From positions 44,414,574 to 44,478,573 of the forward strand of contig NC_065921.1 in NCBI RefSeq assembly GCF_024586455.1: a stretch of 64,000 bases of DNA, given 5' to 3'. The translations under genes were made by a program, and so were the position numbers. Positions 33,601 through 46,399 of this stretch are shown one piece after another. Positions within the stretch are counted from its first letter, which is position 1; each line of letters opens with the position of its first letter. The stretch is from Bactrocera neohumeralis (taxonomy: Eukaryota; Arthropoda; Insecta; Diptera; Tephritidae). Under the pieces are notes generated by a model. The model ran no database searches. It saw only the letters and a list, made by a program, of their open reading frames with translations, and was not told the origin of the DNA.

Positions 33601-35840
33601 ATAATTAAATTTTTATATATATATAAATTTATATAATTTTTAAAACTAAAAAAGATAAAAAAAATATTATCTAAAAAAATAAAATAATTGAAATATTATT
33701 AAAATGCTGCAACAAAATTTCAAAAATTTATAAATATTTTTGGTTATATATTTTCGTTACACAGCCAAGAATTAATACAATTTTAATTTTAATTTTCCAA
33801 CCCAAATTCAGAAAAAAATTAAAATCTTATAAATAATATGAAATACGCTGGACGCAACTTCGCAAAACTTGATAAAAATATGTGTGCAAAATTTTTTACA
33901 ACACCAAAAATGTGCAACGAAAATTACAACATAAGCAGTAACTTGTGATTTTCATGCTACAACAGCAGCAACAAGAGTAAACAAACCACAAATAAATAAA
34001 ATCAAATCTCCGCAGAAATTCTTCGACAACAACTTCGTCTTCGTATTAAATGCAAGGGATTAAAATGATTCCAGCATATAAAAGGCGTAATAACAACTGA
34101 GCCGAACAGCAACGCCAACAATAACAACAACGACAACACGGAAATATTAAAGAGTGTGATTGTAACGCGCCAAAAAGCAGTCGATACAACGCGACATAGA
34201 ACAACAAAAGCAAAAACAACAATAGACAGCGCATCGCTTCTGCAGCAGTTTGTGGCAGGCACATTGTTGCTGTTTGCTGTCGTTGGCTTGCCGCTGCAGA
34301 CAAGCTGCATGCATTCCTCATTTTGGCAAAGTGTTAAAGGTGCGTGTACCAAAGTGTTGTTGTGCAACACAACTGCAACTCTATATATATATATATTTGT
34401 GTATATTTACCGTGAATTGTTGTCACATTATCAAGCATTCGCTGTTAGCGCATCGACGAGCAGCGAGCGTTTTCTGATTTCGATCGCGCGCGCCACAAAA
34501 CGTTTGCTTCAATTGAATTCCACACGCACACAGAGGGATAACTTACACATTACACGCGTGTGTGTGTGTCTTTACGCAGCGCAACAAAGCAGTGAAAAAT
34601 TATGCAAACGAAAATTGTTGTAAATAAAATTATAGCGAAGAAAAAATAAAATCAAAAGAAAATTATGCATAAAGTGTCTGTCGTCGCGCAGCTCAGCTTG
34701 TTGTGACTTTAGGCGTAGCCTGCGAGCGTGCGACCCAGTGGTCGCTGCCACCAAATGCCTTCATTTGGTATTCTATGTGTCAACGACGCACATTCACAAT
34801 TTCTGTAATTTTTTATGGGCTTTTAATTTTTTCGCCGTTTGTTTCTTATTTGTTGTGATTATTTGTTCGATCTCCTCTTTCTCCTCTACCCATTTGGCAT
34901 CAAAATGCACGCGGTGTCGTCATTTATATGAGCCTTGACGCGCTTACAATTGAATATTTTTCAGTGGGTTATTTCTTTATATTGTCGCTTTGTTCAGCCT
35001 TTGATATCAAATAGCATGTGTCCATACATATATGTTTAGATATAAATATTGTGTGTTCGCTGATGTGGTTTGTTTTGTGTCTATTAGCTATCTTGATGAA
35101 TACGCGCAGGTACATGACCCTGTAGGAAATTTTGAAAATTTTTTCATTTATATGTTTCTCAATTTTCGAAAATAAGTTTTAATTTCGCGGCATTCATATG
35201 CAATAAATTTGAAGTGATATTATAGCAATTGGATTTTTAGTACTTGAGTGCAACTATACAGCCGGATTATCAGTTAATAAATACTTTAAGAATTTTTCAA
35301 ATTTATCAAAAAAAATCTTTAAAAAATTTTGTGTGGAATCAATTTTTAAAGCGTGTCATATATGCTTTTTGATTAAGGCAAAATTAATCTCAACATTTTT
35401 TTTTATATATGTAGATAACCTGCTGGCCGCTTAAAAATTATATCTAATATGAAGTGTATATGAATATCAAAATTCTACTTCTGGGCTAAAATTATTTTTT
35501 CGAGTTATTTATTATATACAAGCTTGGAGAAAATCGTTATCTTCTTGCAAATGTAATAGTGGAGCGCCGTAAGGCATAAAAATAGTAAAATCTCAATGAA
35601 TCCGTATAACAAGTGTTTGACTGCATTATTAAAACATCAAATAAAAAAGTTAAAAAAACAAAATTGGCCGATCTCGATTACAACAATTTACTGAAAAATG
35701 AGAGGCGAAAGGGAAAAAAATGTTTACAGTAAAGTTTTTAATTTTATATGTAATGAATTATGTTTGCAAAGTAACTTTAATGTTAATTTATTAGATTTTT
35801 GCAAAAAATAATGATTTACAACAAAAATGTATCATTAACT
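33601..35840. other. Unannotated sequence
   Basis: 33601-33830 is AT-rich. 34050-34780 is more balanced and carries CAA/CAG runs and a TG run near 34560, a look often seen in fly 5' untranslated exons. A 155-codon plus-strand frame (34156-34623) has no domain and contains simple-repeat residues. I do not regard it as a gene. 34950-35840 is AT-rich with nothing recognised. Confidence 0.45.
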
Positions 35841-35847
35841 ATACACA

Positions 35848-38091
35848 TTATTGTTCATTATTGTCGTCGTCGATCTCTTTGAGGTAGACTGTAGGTAAAG
35901 GATTAGTACGGCTTTCACCATTGCATTTTAAACAAGCTGCAGTGCAGTTTAATCCACTTTTTCTGCACCCACAAGATCCAGGGAAGACATTATTAGTTTT
36001 GAATTTGAGATACATCCAGAGAATCTTTAATTTTGAGAAAACTGTGGGGGTTAAATTTGGTTCTTGCTCCGAAATTTTGATTTGAAGTTTTTTCAATCCT
36101 TTACCAGCAGAAGCAGGATATATTTGAAGGGGTATATGACCATGTTTTTTTTTTTCATTGGTACTGATTTTTACTAGGCGGGTCCCAAACCCAGCGCACA
36201 ACCCTTTGTAGGGGATGTTTCGCCTTCTCACATTAGCTCGCCTTCGAACGGATGTTCTTAGGCTACCCAGAGGATACTTGGTCAAAGACCGGAAGTAGTG
36301 AGCTGCTTGAGCCATGTGTAAAAGAATCGTTTCTGGCAACTCTCAAGTGAATGGCGATCAGAGAACTTTCCTCACTTGCGTGAACTTCTACACATGACTC
36401 CATCTTCCAGCTCTGAAAGTATTCGACGCAATACCCGCCGGGGGAAGCAGAGGAAGAGAAAGACCTCCACTCCGTTGGAAGGACCAAGTGGAGAAGGACC
36501 TGGTTTCGCTTGGAATATCCAATTGGCGCCACGTAGCAAAAAGAAGAAACAACTGGCGCGCTCGACTATAATCGCGTAAGCGGTGTCTACGCCAATTAAG
36601 AAGAAGAAGGTATGACCATGTGCAAAAATGGTTGTCTCTGTTGGAATCTTATCTAAACGTTTAATTGGTTCTCTGATTTGTATTCCATCGCTCGGAGTTA
36701 CGATTTCAATCGAACCTACATTATGGAAAGTATTTTTGCCATCCAGTGTGTTGACGTTCAAATCTGCGTTATCATGCACAAATTGTACAAAAGTACCTGA
36801 TTTTATTTTCACAGGATTTGTGAAGGCTGCAGAAGATTCATAGATTATTGCTTCTTTGTATGATCCGTAAAAGCCTAAAGCGTTACATATTTCTATTATT
36901 TTTTTGGAGCCAAATTTTCTATGAAGTGTAACAGCTAAAGCCACATGCAGTGGTGATACAAATGAACGAGGCCTTACTGCAGATATAATCGCTTGAGCTA
37001 TTGAGGTGCATTTCGTTTCATAATGATTCATAAACTCTGGTTTACCTTTTTTGTCATTTAGAATTATTTTTGATAAAAAAAATTATAGAGATTTTGGTAT
37101 TGTTTCATGAACGTTGTTAAACATTTTATCACTAGCCGGATACATTTTATTATCATAAACCTGCGTCCGGATGTGTACTCGTAAAATTTCACCAGCAGCT
37201 TTCAAAATACGGTATTCTTCTTCTGCACTATCTTTTGACCTCTAACTGTACCAGTTATCGGACAATATTTCGTATTGTTGTTTTTTAAAACATATTATTG
37301 TATTGGATCCAAATTTACTGGAGAATACAATATTATCCTCATAATGATTCTTTAACCTCACTTTTATTGTTTTATCGTCAAGAATATGGTCAATTGTTAC
37401 AATACTTTTTAATTCTGCCAGTGAAAAGTTATCGTTTTCTTCAATATATTTAAAAATCTGCTCCATTGCTGCATCTACTTGTATTGTGACTGAATGAGTT
37501 TTTTTCTCTCTCTGGGTCTATTTTACAGTATTTTTTAAACGCATATAACAATCCGCGTGACACTTAGCTTCCTCAGCTACTAAATCTAACACGCCTACAA
37601 TTCTTTTATGGATATTGCGACAATATTCACGTCTCTCTTCACTTATCAAATTTAGTATCGTTTTCTTGAAATCAGAAGTAGTTACGTAGCTGATTTGTAG
37701 TCTTGACGATTTGGATTTTCTTTTTTCCTTCATTTCATCCGCTTCTTTTTCACATAAAAGGCAGCTATTTTTCCAATCAAAATCAATTGAAGTAGCCGCT
37801 GGGGTGGTGTTTTTTTTAATAAGAATCAATACACCGTTTACTGATATATTTTTGTCTGTATACTGAATGCATGTAGACAAATTCGCGAGTATTTAAATAC
37901 TGAGAAAGTCCATCCGCTCTTTCCGCAGAAGCACCTTTCAGTGTTGATATTCCTCTAGTGACTTTTATAATATCTCCTAGTTCAGAGATTAATTCAGAAC
38001 TACATCCGATTTTGTCACAAATGAGGCAATCATTACTTATATTATCACTATTCGATGGGTGACCCATTTTTTTACGAGGCTGTAACAACAA
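35848..38091 (-). pseudogene. Broken cysteine-rich transposon-like protein gene
   Basis: The minus-strand reading begins near 38068 (MGHPSNSDNISNDCLICDKI). A CxxC...HSV(C/Y) pair is followed, after a frameshift near 37816, by a second CLLC...CHADCY pair (37770-37535), then a TAG stop near 37520. Further on come SLAELKSIVTID, EEEYRILKAAGEILRVHI, RPRSFVSPLHVALAVTLHRK, IEICNALGFYGSYKEAI and the conserved VQFVHDNADLNVNTLDG.NTFH block (36800-36735). The C-terminal knot is GSCGCRKSGLNCTAACLKC (35975-35919), and the end is at 35848. A LINE fragment (36146-36610) interrupts it between HGHT and IPLQIYP. I recall similar proteins scattered through many animal genomes, which suggests a mobile origin, but I cannot name the class. 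At least three lesions besides the insertion make it non-functional. Confidence 0.7.
36146..36610 (+). mobile_element. RTE-like LINE copy (d), 5'-inverted, 11-bp target duplication
   Basis: 36410-36610 is the sense-strand 3' end of the family (same as 14250-14455, ending 'aattaagaagaagaag'). 36146-36405 is the 5' untranslated region in the opposite orientation, matching 3100-3240 and 43930-44025. The host word TATGACCATGT occurs on both sides (36135-36145 and 36611-36621). The left junction is a T run. This is the layout expected from twin priming during target-primed reverse transcription. Confidence 0.85.
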
Positions 38092-38099
38092 ATATTACT

Positions 38100-38470
38100 A
38101 ATATTAATAACTAACCTTCATATCATAATGAATGATTTATATTATTAAATTTTACTATTACATTCTAAGTTTCAAAATCAATCTATTATAAAATATATGA
38201 TTGAGTATTCACTATTGTTTTGAAATGCATGTAATATAAATAAAAACAAATACATACTTTCTATCTATGCCACTATTTTCAATCTTTGTAAAACTCAGTA
38301 ATGTTCAGTTATTAATTTTTATCACGCTCACTGCGCAATAATATATATATTAATTGTAAATAAACAATAATTAGAATTTTTTTTTTTTGGAGCCAACAAC
38401 AACAGCTACGTATTAAGCCTATCACGTTACCACGTGTACTATTCTGTTAGGGCCCCCATTAACAACACTC
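38100..38470. other. 5' flank of the cysteine-rich pseudogene
   Basis: AT-rich, with a TA run near 38342. No terminal repeat of the putative element was identified. Confidence 0.4.
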
Positions 38471-38471
38471 A

Positions 38472-38600
38472 CTGGCTAAATCGACTCAGCTCAACATACT
38501 GATCATTTATATATACATATACTTTATAGGGTCTGCTACGCTTCTTTCTGGGTGTTACAAACTTCGTGGCAAACTTAATATACCTTGTTCAAGGTATAAA
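38472..38600 (+). repeat. Dispersed repeat DR1, 3' fragment
   Basis: It starts 'ctggctaaatcgactcagct' and runs through 'acatactgatcatttatata' and 'ttctgggtgttacaaacttc' to 'ataccttgttcaaggtat'. It matches the last 130 bases of DR1 at 57170-57295 closely, including the terminal palindrome. Confidence 0.75.
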
Positions 38601-41600
38601 AATTTTTTTGAGTTTTATTAAGATTATGCGGCCTTAAAAGACCATGTCCTCGCCGCCATGATTTGTACACTTTTGGTTGTCTGAAAACTGAAACAGTGAT
38701 GGATTCTTGATTACTATCTCACTAAAAATAAAATCATAAAATGGCAGCTACTCAAATATAATGGTCGATTTTTTCACTACTTTTCAAATTTGTCGAATTT
38801 TTTAAAATATTGCAAATTTTAATTTTAATTCTTTTTTTGCTTCGTGTGATAGAGAGATATTTAAATAATACTCATGCCGTGTTTCAAGAAAGTCGGCCGA
38901 TAGGAAGTTGATAAATTATTGGCGTTTAATGTTGTAGACATCGGCTAAACCGGTCCACTTGTATATAATTGGGAAAAATTTTAATTTTGAAAAATTTCTT
39001 AACGGAGATATTTTTAGTATGGATATTTTTTTGAATTGTTAAATAAATGTGTAGGATCTAATGCTATTCATTGTTGCGTACTTTTGGCATGACTGAGATT
39101 GAGTAAAGTTTCATAGAATTAGTCACCGGTATATATCAATATTGTTAAAAGATTTTAGGCGATGTTCTCCCTTTCGTTGTTGCACATAATAGCATCAAGT
39201 TTTCTGCTCTCATAAATCTATCCACAAATAGTTTGAAATATAGAATTTTTTTATCAGGCAGCTATTATACTGGTTAACAAATTGTTAGCTTTATTTTTGT
39301 CACATGAAAACTCTTATAAAATTTTGTACTAGGGCCCCTAAGTAATAATACATGAGTGAAAAAATTTACACGTCGTAATTTTCGTGAATATTTCACTTCA
39401 GGAAGATCTCTTTTAAGTCTTCAACAATCATCTGCAAGCATTTTTGCGTTTATTTTGCTTTAATATTTAGCTGTCACAAAACGATTTGGACTGATAGAAA
39501 CAAAAAAATTATTTGTTATTAATCAGAGCACACCAATATAAACAGAAGACATCAACAAGTTTGCCAGTGTTATGGCCATGAGGTCTAATTACTTCGAAAC
39601 AATTGTAACAAGTATAATAAATAATAATTTTATTGTCACGAAAAATAAAAACCATTATTAGTAATCAACTTTTAAAATTATCTCGAGCTAGTTTTTATTT
39701 TACGAAAAAAAAATCCCTACAGTTAATCCTTTTGAACTTGCTTTTGACATAATTTAAAGTTATGCTTCCCAAGACACTGTTTGGTGTTTAACAAGTAAAT
39801 AGTGCTTAGGCGTCAAAGCGGAGCAATAATTTTTGATGTGGTTTCAGTTTATTAAATGTATATTTGCATATACAAGTAAACTAAAGACTTCTCTATTGTA
39901 TATAAATGGTGCATAAATATATGTATAAGATAAAACAAAAAAAAACATTGAAAATAATACAGCTCGGCTTACTTGCCAAGTGATTGCAAGGCCACCTTTG
40001 AGATATGTATGTGTATTCTGCAATTATTTTACTTATGAGCGTAAAAATTTTACATTTCATATTATTACTTCGAAATAATATATTTTGAAGGGCATACATA
40101 CATATATTAATTAGTAAACGAATATAATTTTTACTTAAAATTAGAAACTTTAAACTTTTTTTGAAAAATTTTAAGAAAATTCATTAAAGTTTCTTGAATA
40201 TATAATCATTTTTTAAATTTAGTGACATTTTTACAAAATCTTTTCATATTTGGCATACTTTATATGATATATTTTAATATATTTTTTTTAATTCAAATAT
40301 TTGCAATAGCGTGCAAAATATGCTTTTTCTGAATCGATACAATCACTTTTTAAATTATTTTAATTTTCAACACACGGAGTAAACAAGCACTCTGCTATAT
40401 GAAGTTTGTGAATAAAAAAAACATAGGGAGTTAAATTGAAACAATGACTAAGTGTCTATGAATACCTATTGCCTTTTTTGCGACTTCAGAGCAAGAATAT
40501 AGACCATGGGCATGCTTCATTCATGATGTAACAAGAGTTAAGCCACTATCTTATAAATATTTAGAGTATATCTAGTCTTCATCATTATTTCAATGCACAA
40601 TTTTTTTATGTTTCATTGTTATCGTATTATCGTACTTAAAGAGGGTGAATACTCCTTTTAAGTGATTTCTCTCCCAAAATAAAAACAAATTATGTATATT
40701 GGAAACTCAAACTTTAAACCAGAATTCTTTCCATAAAATATGGCCAGATTCGCTTTTTGCTTCGTGAACAAAATCATTTTTAAAATGTAAACAATAAGCA
40801 AAGTCTTGAATATCATAAAACTCCTAAAAACTCCTATAAAAGTTTTTTTTCTGATTTTTTCAGCCACTCAACAAAACTCTGGAATCCTTTTTATGTTCAA
40901 CCTGGCACTACAAATTATAACAAAATTTTGCTTTCCAAATAACAAAACTCCTCATATTTTAAAACGCAACTTCATTAACCTACTATTTTACGATTTTTAA
41001 TTACTCTTTACACTTTCAATCTGCCAATAGATTAGCAATCACACCCACCAAGTTTGTGTCTTAAGTCTTTTGTCTCAATGCCGTCTGGTTGCATTTGGGT
41101 GTGGGAAGCGCTTAATTTTCAAGTAATCTGCGCCAATGTCTGGCTTATGGTGACATATTCTGATACGGAAATTTACAAAACAAAACCAAAACGTGCTAAA
41201 AGCTAAAGCCAAAGCAATGGCAATAAAAACCGCAACAAATTATAGACATGAGAAAATGAGATTACATTTACAAAAGCAGTAACTGTAAAGAACAATACGC
41301 GCCGTTATGATGTCATGTGGTGCAAAATGCATTAAACATAGTAATCTCAAAGATTTTTTATATCGTTTTATTTTTTAAAAGCATTTAAATTGCATTTGCA
41401 GACAACATAATAAATGTTTCAAGGCATTTCATTAAAAAAAATATATAAAAAAATGTTGGACAAATTATTGCTAATTTGTTTTTACTTGATAAAAATTTAA
41501 ACCAGCCAGCGTCAAATTGTAATTAAACACCTGTTGCCTGCAATTGCGATAACGCGCACGCAATCCTCTTAAACAGCACTGAAAACGCACGCCCGAACTA

Positions 41601-42300
41601 AAACTGAAATTAAAATTGCAGAGTTGAAAAAAATATAAAAAAATACAAAAATATTAATAGCATGTCGGCAAAAATTTGGAAAATCACTTAAACATGTTTA
41701 CAAATTGTCGCTTATATCTCTATAAACCTTGCACGCATATAAATTGCACATGTTTATAGCAGTATTAATTTATCAAACGAGACTTGCGCGCGTTGGTGGC
41801 GAATTGCTTAGCCATGGTCGCTTGTGTGCAGCTCACTTTCACGCTGCCACACGCACTCTCATAAGCGTTTATTCATATTTCGCGCTCGTTTTGCGCAAAA
41901 ATTTTTCGAGTGAAAAGCTTAATTTGTCAACTGGTTTTTTCAAGCCTTTAATTTATCGCTCAGCATAACCAATCGCTTAATTTACTAATTTCCAGTTGAT
42001 AAAATGTGCACGCTTCAAAAGCAACAACAACAGCAACAAACAGTGCATTTAATTGCTACGATTTAACGCTTAAATGCAGCTTAAGCTTTGATTACTTGTA
42101 CGACGGGTGGTGGTAATTCCAGTAGCTAAAGCTGATGTGTGTAACTGCAGGCGATATTAATCACTTAACTGTATGTGCATGGCTAAGAGGAAAAAAGTGA
42201 TTTAATATTTTTAACCACCATAAACCTTCAATTAAAGTTATTTTAGGGGGAAATTTTAGTTTCCCCTTCATTGCAGCGAGTTATCAAATGCACATAAGCT
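38601..42300. other. Unannotated AT-rich sequence
   Basis: About 3.7 kb without a recognised gene or element. 41040-42130 is somewhat less AT-rich and looks single-copy. The remainder is AT-rich with scattered short palindromes only. Confidence 0.5.
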
Positions 42301-42302
42301 AT

Positions 42303-42476
42303 ATAGTAATATAGATAACAAAGAGCTTGATAAGCGGACAGGGGCAATGCTCGAAAATTCTACGAAAAAATGCGGCGGCTTATAGAAGATTTCAAGACCG
42401 GAGCATACATAAATTATGGAGGGAACACTTTTCCAACCTACTGAATGGCAGAGAACGTACAACGCCAGGAGAAGGC
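42303..42476 (+). mobile_element. RTE-like LINE linker fragment, inverted against copy (c)
   Basis: The plus-strand reading contains 'aatgctcgaaaattctacga' and 'ttatggagggaacacttttc', matching the linker between endonuclease and RT. The same linker also exists on the minus strand at 43250-43440. This is therefore a second partial copy or a duplicated segment placed head-to-head with the neighbour. Confidence 0.7.
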
Positions 42477-44030
42477 GAGTTTGGCTTTCGTTTGTCGAGA
42501 GTAGACTTTACTTCTCAATTGCCTACTTAGTCCGAAGTAGTGCCTGATGACAAAATTATTCTGCGTTGGATTTCGAGGCTGACGTAGTTGTTGGTGTTAA
42601 TGCTGGTTCCAAGACAGACGAAATTATCTACGACTTCAACGTTATGATAGTCAACAGTGATTTGCGAACCCAGTCGCGATTGCGATGACTGTTTGTTTGA
42701 TGACAGGAGATATTTCGTCTTGTTCTCGTTCACAACCAGGCCTATACGCTTCGTTCCTTATCTTTTCTGGAGAAAGGAGAACCAACTAGACATCGCGGCA
42801 TAGGCGCAGCTCCTCTCAGCGAAGAGATGGTGTGAGTCGATCCTCTTTTCACGGGTCTTTTCCAAGATTTGGCGCATGGTGAATCTGGTCAGTTTTTTAT
42901 TTTCCAGCCCTCCACTTTAATCTTTCACACTATACGCTCGAGGTACTACCTTATATGCGATGTTGAGGAAGATTATCCCACGGTAGTTGGTGCAGATCGT
43001 GGGGTCTCCCTTTTTGTAGATTGGATTTGAAATCCAATCATGGGGCATGCTTTCGTCCGATCATAAAGAAGCTGATGCATGCTCCAATCAGATCTTCGCC
43101 GCCGTATTTAAATAACTCGGCCGGCAATACATCGGCTCCCGGCGCTTTGTTGTTATTCGAATTTTTCATGGTGTGGCAATGGAACGTCCGCTGCACTTTA
43201 AGAATTGGGGAATCTGGTGTTTTGTTTTCACCACCATTCTGCAGGCGGGAGAAGTGTTCCCTCCATAATTTAGGTATGATTTGGGGGCTCTACAGAGTAT
43301 GCTCCGGTCTTGAAATTTTCTCTTAGTCGCCAAATATTTTCGTAGAACTTTCGAGCATTACCCCTGTCGACCGGCTTGTCAAGATCTTTCTCTCTATTTT
43401 GTGTTTGCAAATGCGTCTCGCTTCCCTCTTCAACTCTCGGTACCTATCCCATCCCGCACGTCTTGTGGTCGATCGTAACTGCGAGGTAGGCAGCCTGTTT
43501 TTTTCCGCTGCGACTCCTCATCGTACCAGCTGTTCTTATAAATTTTCCGAAAACCAATGGTTTCGTTTGCAGCTGTACGTAAAGAGCTTGAAATGCCGTC
43601 CCCAAATTCCCTTATACCGAGTTGCTGACGAGTGCTCTCAGGAGTGCAAGTCGTGTAGATAAACGCTAAGTTGTTTGTTGTGATTGCAGCTTCTCGACGT
43701 GTGTCGAACCTTCCTTATCTTTGTTGACTTGCGTTTTGTGCTGCACAAAAGCGGGTGCGTATCTTGGCTGCAACAATAATGGTCCGAGTCGATGTTAGGA
43801 ACTCGGAGTGTACGCACGTCTAAAACATTGGAGACGTGTCTTCCGTCTATCACAACATGATCGATCTGGTTGATGGCTTTTCGATCCGGAGACAGCTAGG
43901 TAGCTTGATTAATTTTCCTATTTCCGGGAGTCAAGAGCTGCTTGAGTCATATATAAAAGAATCGTTTGCGAGATCTGAGAACTTTCCTTACTTGTGTGAA
44001 CTTCTACACATGACTATATCCTCCAATCTT
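42477..44030 (-). mobile_element. RTE-like LINE copy (c), internally deleted
   Basis: On the minus strand from 44030 it has the 5' untranslated end, then a jump near 43930 to the late endonuclease part (VRTLRVPNIDSDHYCCSQ at about 43825-43770). The linker follows (43440-43250). RT parts come next, with a degraded N-terminal RT block near 43130 and GFRPG-type sequence near 42900. The segment after the active site is MNENKTKYLLSSNKQSS to LGTSINTNNYVSLEIQRRII (42733-42560). The YADD region is missing. The 3' end is lost at an inverted junction near 42477. It has several stops. Confidence 0.8.
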
Positions 44031-45740
44031 ATAATGTCTGAGACAAGTCTATTAAGAAGACACTCTAAAAATTTCGGGTAAGTCCGTCTAGTGGCACCTC
44101 AGAAATCGTTTCAGGAAAACTGCGTTTAAATTCAAAATACCTATATCACCGAAAATAATTTGGATTTTTATAAATTCTCCTGTAGACATATTCTTGTTTA
44201 GTTAGTTTCAAATGCAATAAATAATTAATCATAATGAGTTAATCTGGAAAATATGAAAAAGAGGATTGGAATGGAAATTTTCAAATTGAATTTCTATGTT
44301 TTCAAAATATGTCCTCTAATAAGAAATAAATGACATTGTAAGCAAAGTATAATAAGTGATCCGCACGGCTAGGATTTTTATCATATTGATAATAAAATAA
44401 GGCAATTGAAGAAGAAAAAATAAACAACATTTATGAAACGTCTATCTATCGAAATTTTTCTGCAGCCCATCAACTCAATAACATCACTTCGCAATAAATT
44501 CCTCAACTTTCAATATTTTTTCAAGCTACATCCCTCGATATTCACCACCATATCGGTGCGTAAACTTTCTTGTGCGCCAAGTGAGAGTGCGAAATATTTT
44601 GTCGTTTGCGCTAAATCAATAACCGGCAAACCAGTTGGCGTAAAAGGCAATCAGTTGCCGCCGTCTGCGTCTTGCACCACCCTCCTTGCCCACAACTGCC
44701 AATTGCAATTAAAAAGCCTGCGAGCAAAGCAACTAACTGGAACCGAAGCTATTGTTGTTGTTATTGTATTAGCCGCTGCCTTGATCGCTTCAGTTGCTAC
44801 CGCTGCCATTAGCTGCCACTATTGCTAGCTAGTATTTTTTAATTAAATTTCTCATTTCAAGTGTGTGTGTGTGCTTGCCACATTGGCCGTCCGCTGACTG
44901 ATAGAGTTGTTGTTTTATTTATAGCAATGGCGTTCGCTCTGCCACGCTATTTTGTTGTTATGCAGCGCTATATTCAAACGATGAGGTGGCAATTTTTTGC
45001 TTTTTTCCACTCTCTTTTTTTCTTTTTTAAGCAAAACCAGGTTAATTACGCGCTTTTAGCAAAAGCAAATCAAATCATAGCGGCACCAAAAGCGCTTGCT
45101 GCCGCATCTCACACCGCAGCTGTGAAGTATTTATGCCGCATTTGTAGCGGGAAAATGCAACAAGCAGGGCAACTTCAGCAACAACAACAGTGATAGCGTT
45201 GACTTACAGAAATGTGGCGGCCTTAGTGTTGGCGTGGCTCTTTCACTTGCAGCCGCTGGCGCTGAACAAATTTTGTGCACACACGCATACATGTGTAATA
45301 TATCTATATTTACATAAATAAATCGTCGAGCAAGCGCGCATTGTGGCTGCTTTTGATAAAATTACACCAGTTTTTGATTTCACCTATTTTTTTCGGTGCC
45401 ACTACAGTTCACTAGACGAAAACTGCTGTTGCTTCTTTACGTTGCAGCTTCGTAGGAAGTTATTGCAGTAGCATAAGTGTAGTGGTGCTCTTACCTAAGA
45501 GTATTCAACAGTTTGTTGCGAAAGCGGAAAATTAATGAATATAATGACAATGGCATTTTCTTGTGCACTTATATGTGCAGTTGATTTTTCTTTCCTTTTA
45601 ATTGGTTAACTTATACATATGCCATATGCATGTATATAAATATAAATTTCCATTTATTAATTTTAAAAATTTATAAATATTCTATAAATTTGGGATATTC
45701 TAATGCTAGATATCAAAGAACGATAAACACAATGGTGTGA
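44031..45740. other. Unannotated sequence
   Basis: 44031-44430 is AT-rich. It contains 'ggaaaactgcgtttaaattc', faintly like the TTAA-family motif. 44530-45480 is GC-balanced, with CAA/CAG and GTT runs and open frames of 110-131 codons. Those frames lack domains and have simple-repeat composition, so they are not called as genes. Confidence 0.45.
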
Positions 45741-46110
45741 ATCTCTTTTTTCTAAGTTACCAACTGAATTTTAGCTTCTTGGCTAAGTTGATTACTCTTA
45801 GCTTTAGACTTCGGACGAAATTCGTTTTGGAATGATCTACGACCTCCATTTAATTCACCATATAATCGATAAACACTCGTCCTTGATGCAGCTTCATCGC
45901 CATAAATTAAATTATGTTCATCGATTAACGGTTGTAGATTTAATCCACGTTGTGAAATATAATGCCGCAAAAATTTTCGCAATTTAATTCCATTTTTTTG
46001 GCCGAGATGAATGTTTTAAGTTAGTGTATACAGAAAATAGCGCTCGAATCTCAAAATGTTCTGCGTATGTGTGACATCAAACTTTGCAAAATGACTTACT
46101 AGATTTTAGC
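45740..46110 (-). mobile_element. Mariner N-terminal fragment, same family as 57554-58346
   Basis: The minus-strand frame MRKFLRHYISQRGLNLQPLI (from 45982) continues YGDEAASRTSVYRLYGELN to GRRSF. It aligns with the first helix-turn-helix of the element at 57605-58171 (FHNFRRGLSLQECIDELKSL, YNEFNRGRRSL). The non-coding leader 'tttttggccgagatgaa' upstream of the start is also shared. The frame stops at 45752, and no catalytic part or terminal repeat remains. Confidence 0.72.
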
Positions 46111-46395
46111 CCTAGTGTTGTCAAATTCCGTAATATGTTGAAGTCATTCACAGTACTTTTATATGGGCTTTTTGCACAAATCGTATCTTTCACAGCTTAC
46201 GTAATATTAAGCTGAGTCTTCCTTTAGAAGATCTTGCAACTCTATCACAATGTGTATAAACTTTAATCTCACCAAACATTCTACGGAAACCTTTCTTTCA
46301 TAACTAACCTTTGGCACATGTGTATATTTAATGCTTTTATTAGTTTTACTTTCGTCGGTAGTTGGGAACTCGACGTCAAAATTTGCAGGCAAAAA
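46111..46395. other. Unannotated gap between two mariner remnants
   Basis: A 61-codon minus-strand frame (46207-46392) has no recognised similarity. Confidence 0.4.
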
Positions 46396-46399
46396 ATAG

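Noticed and set aside
34156..34623. 155-codon open frame on the plus strand
   Set aside because: No recognisable domain. It contains simple-repeat-derived residues (YIYIFVYIY) and overlaps an equally long frame on the other strand. Codon use and context look non-coding.
44433..45193. Open frames of 131 and 110 codons with hydrophobic stretches
   Set aside because: Composition follows CAA/GTT-type simple repeats. No splice context or family resemblance.
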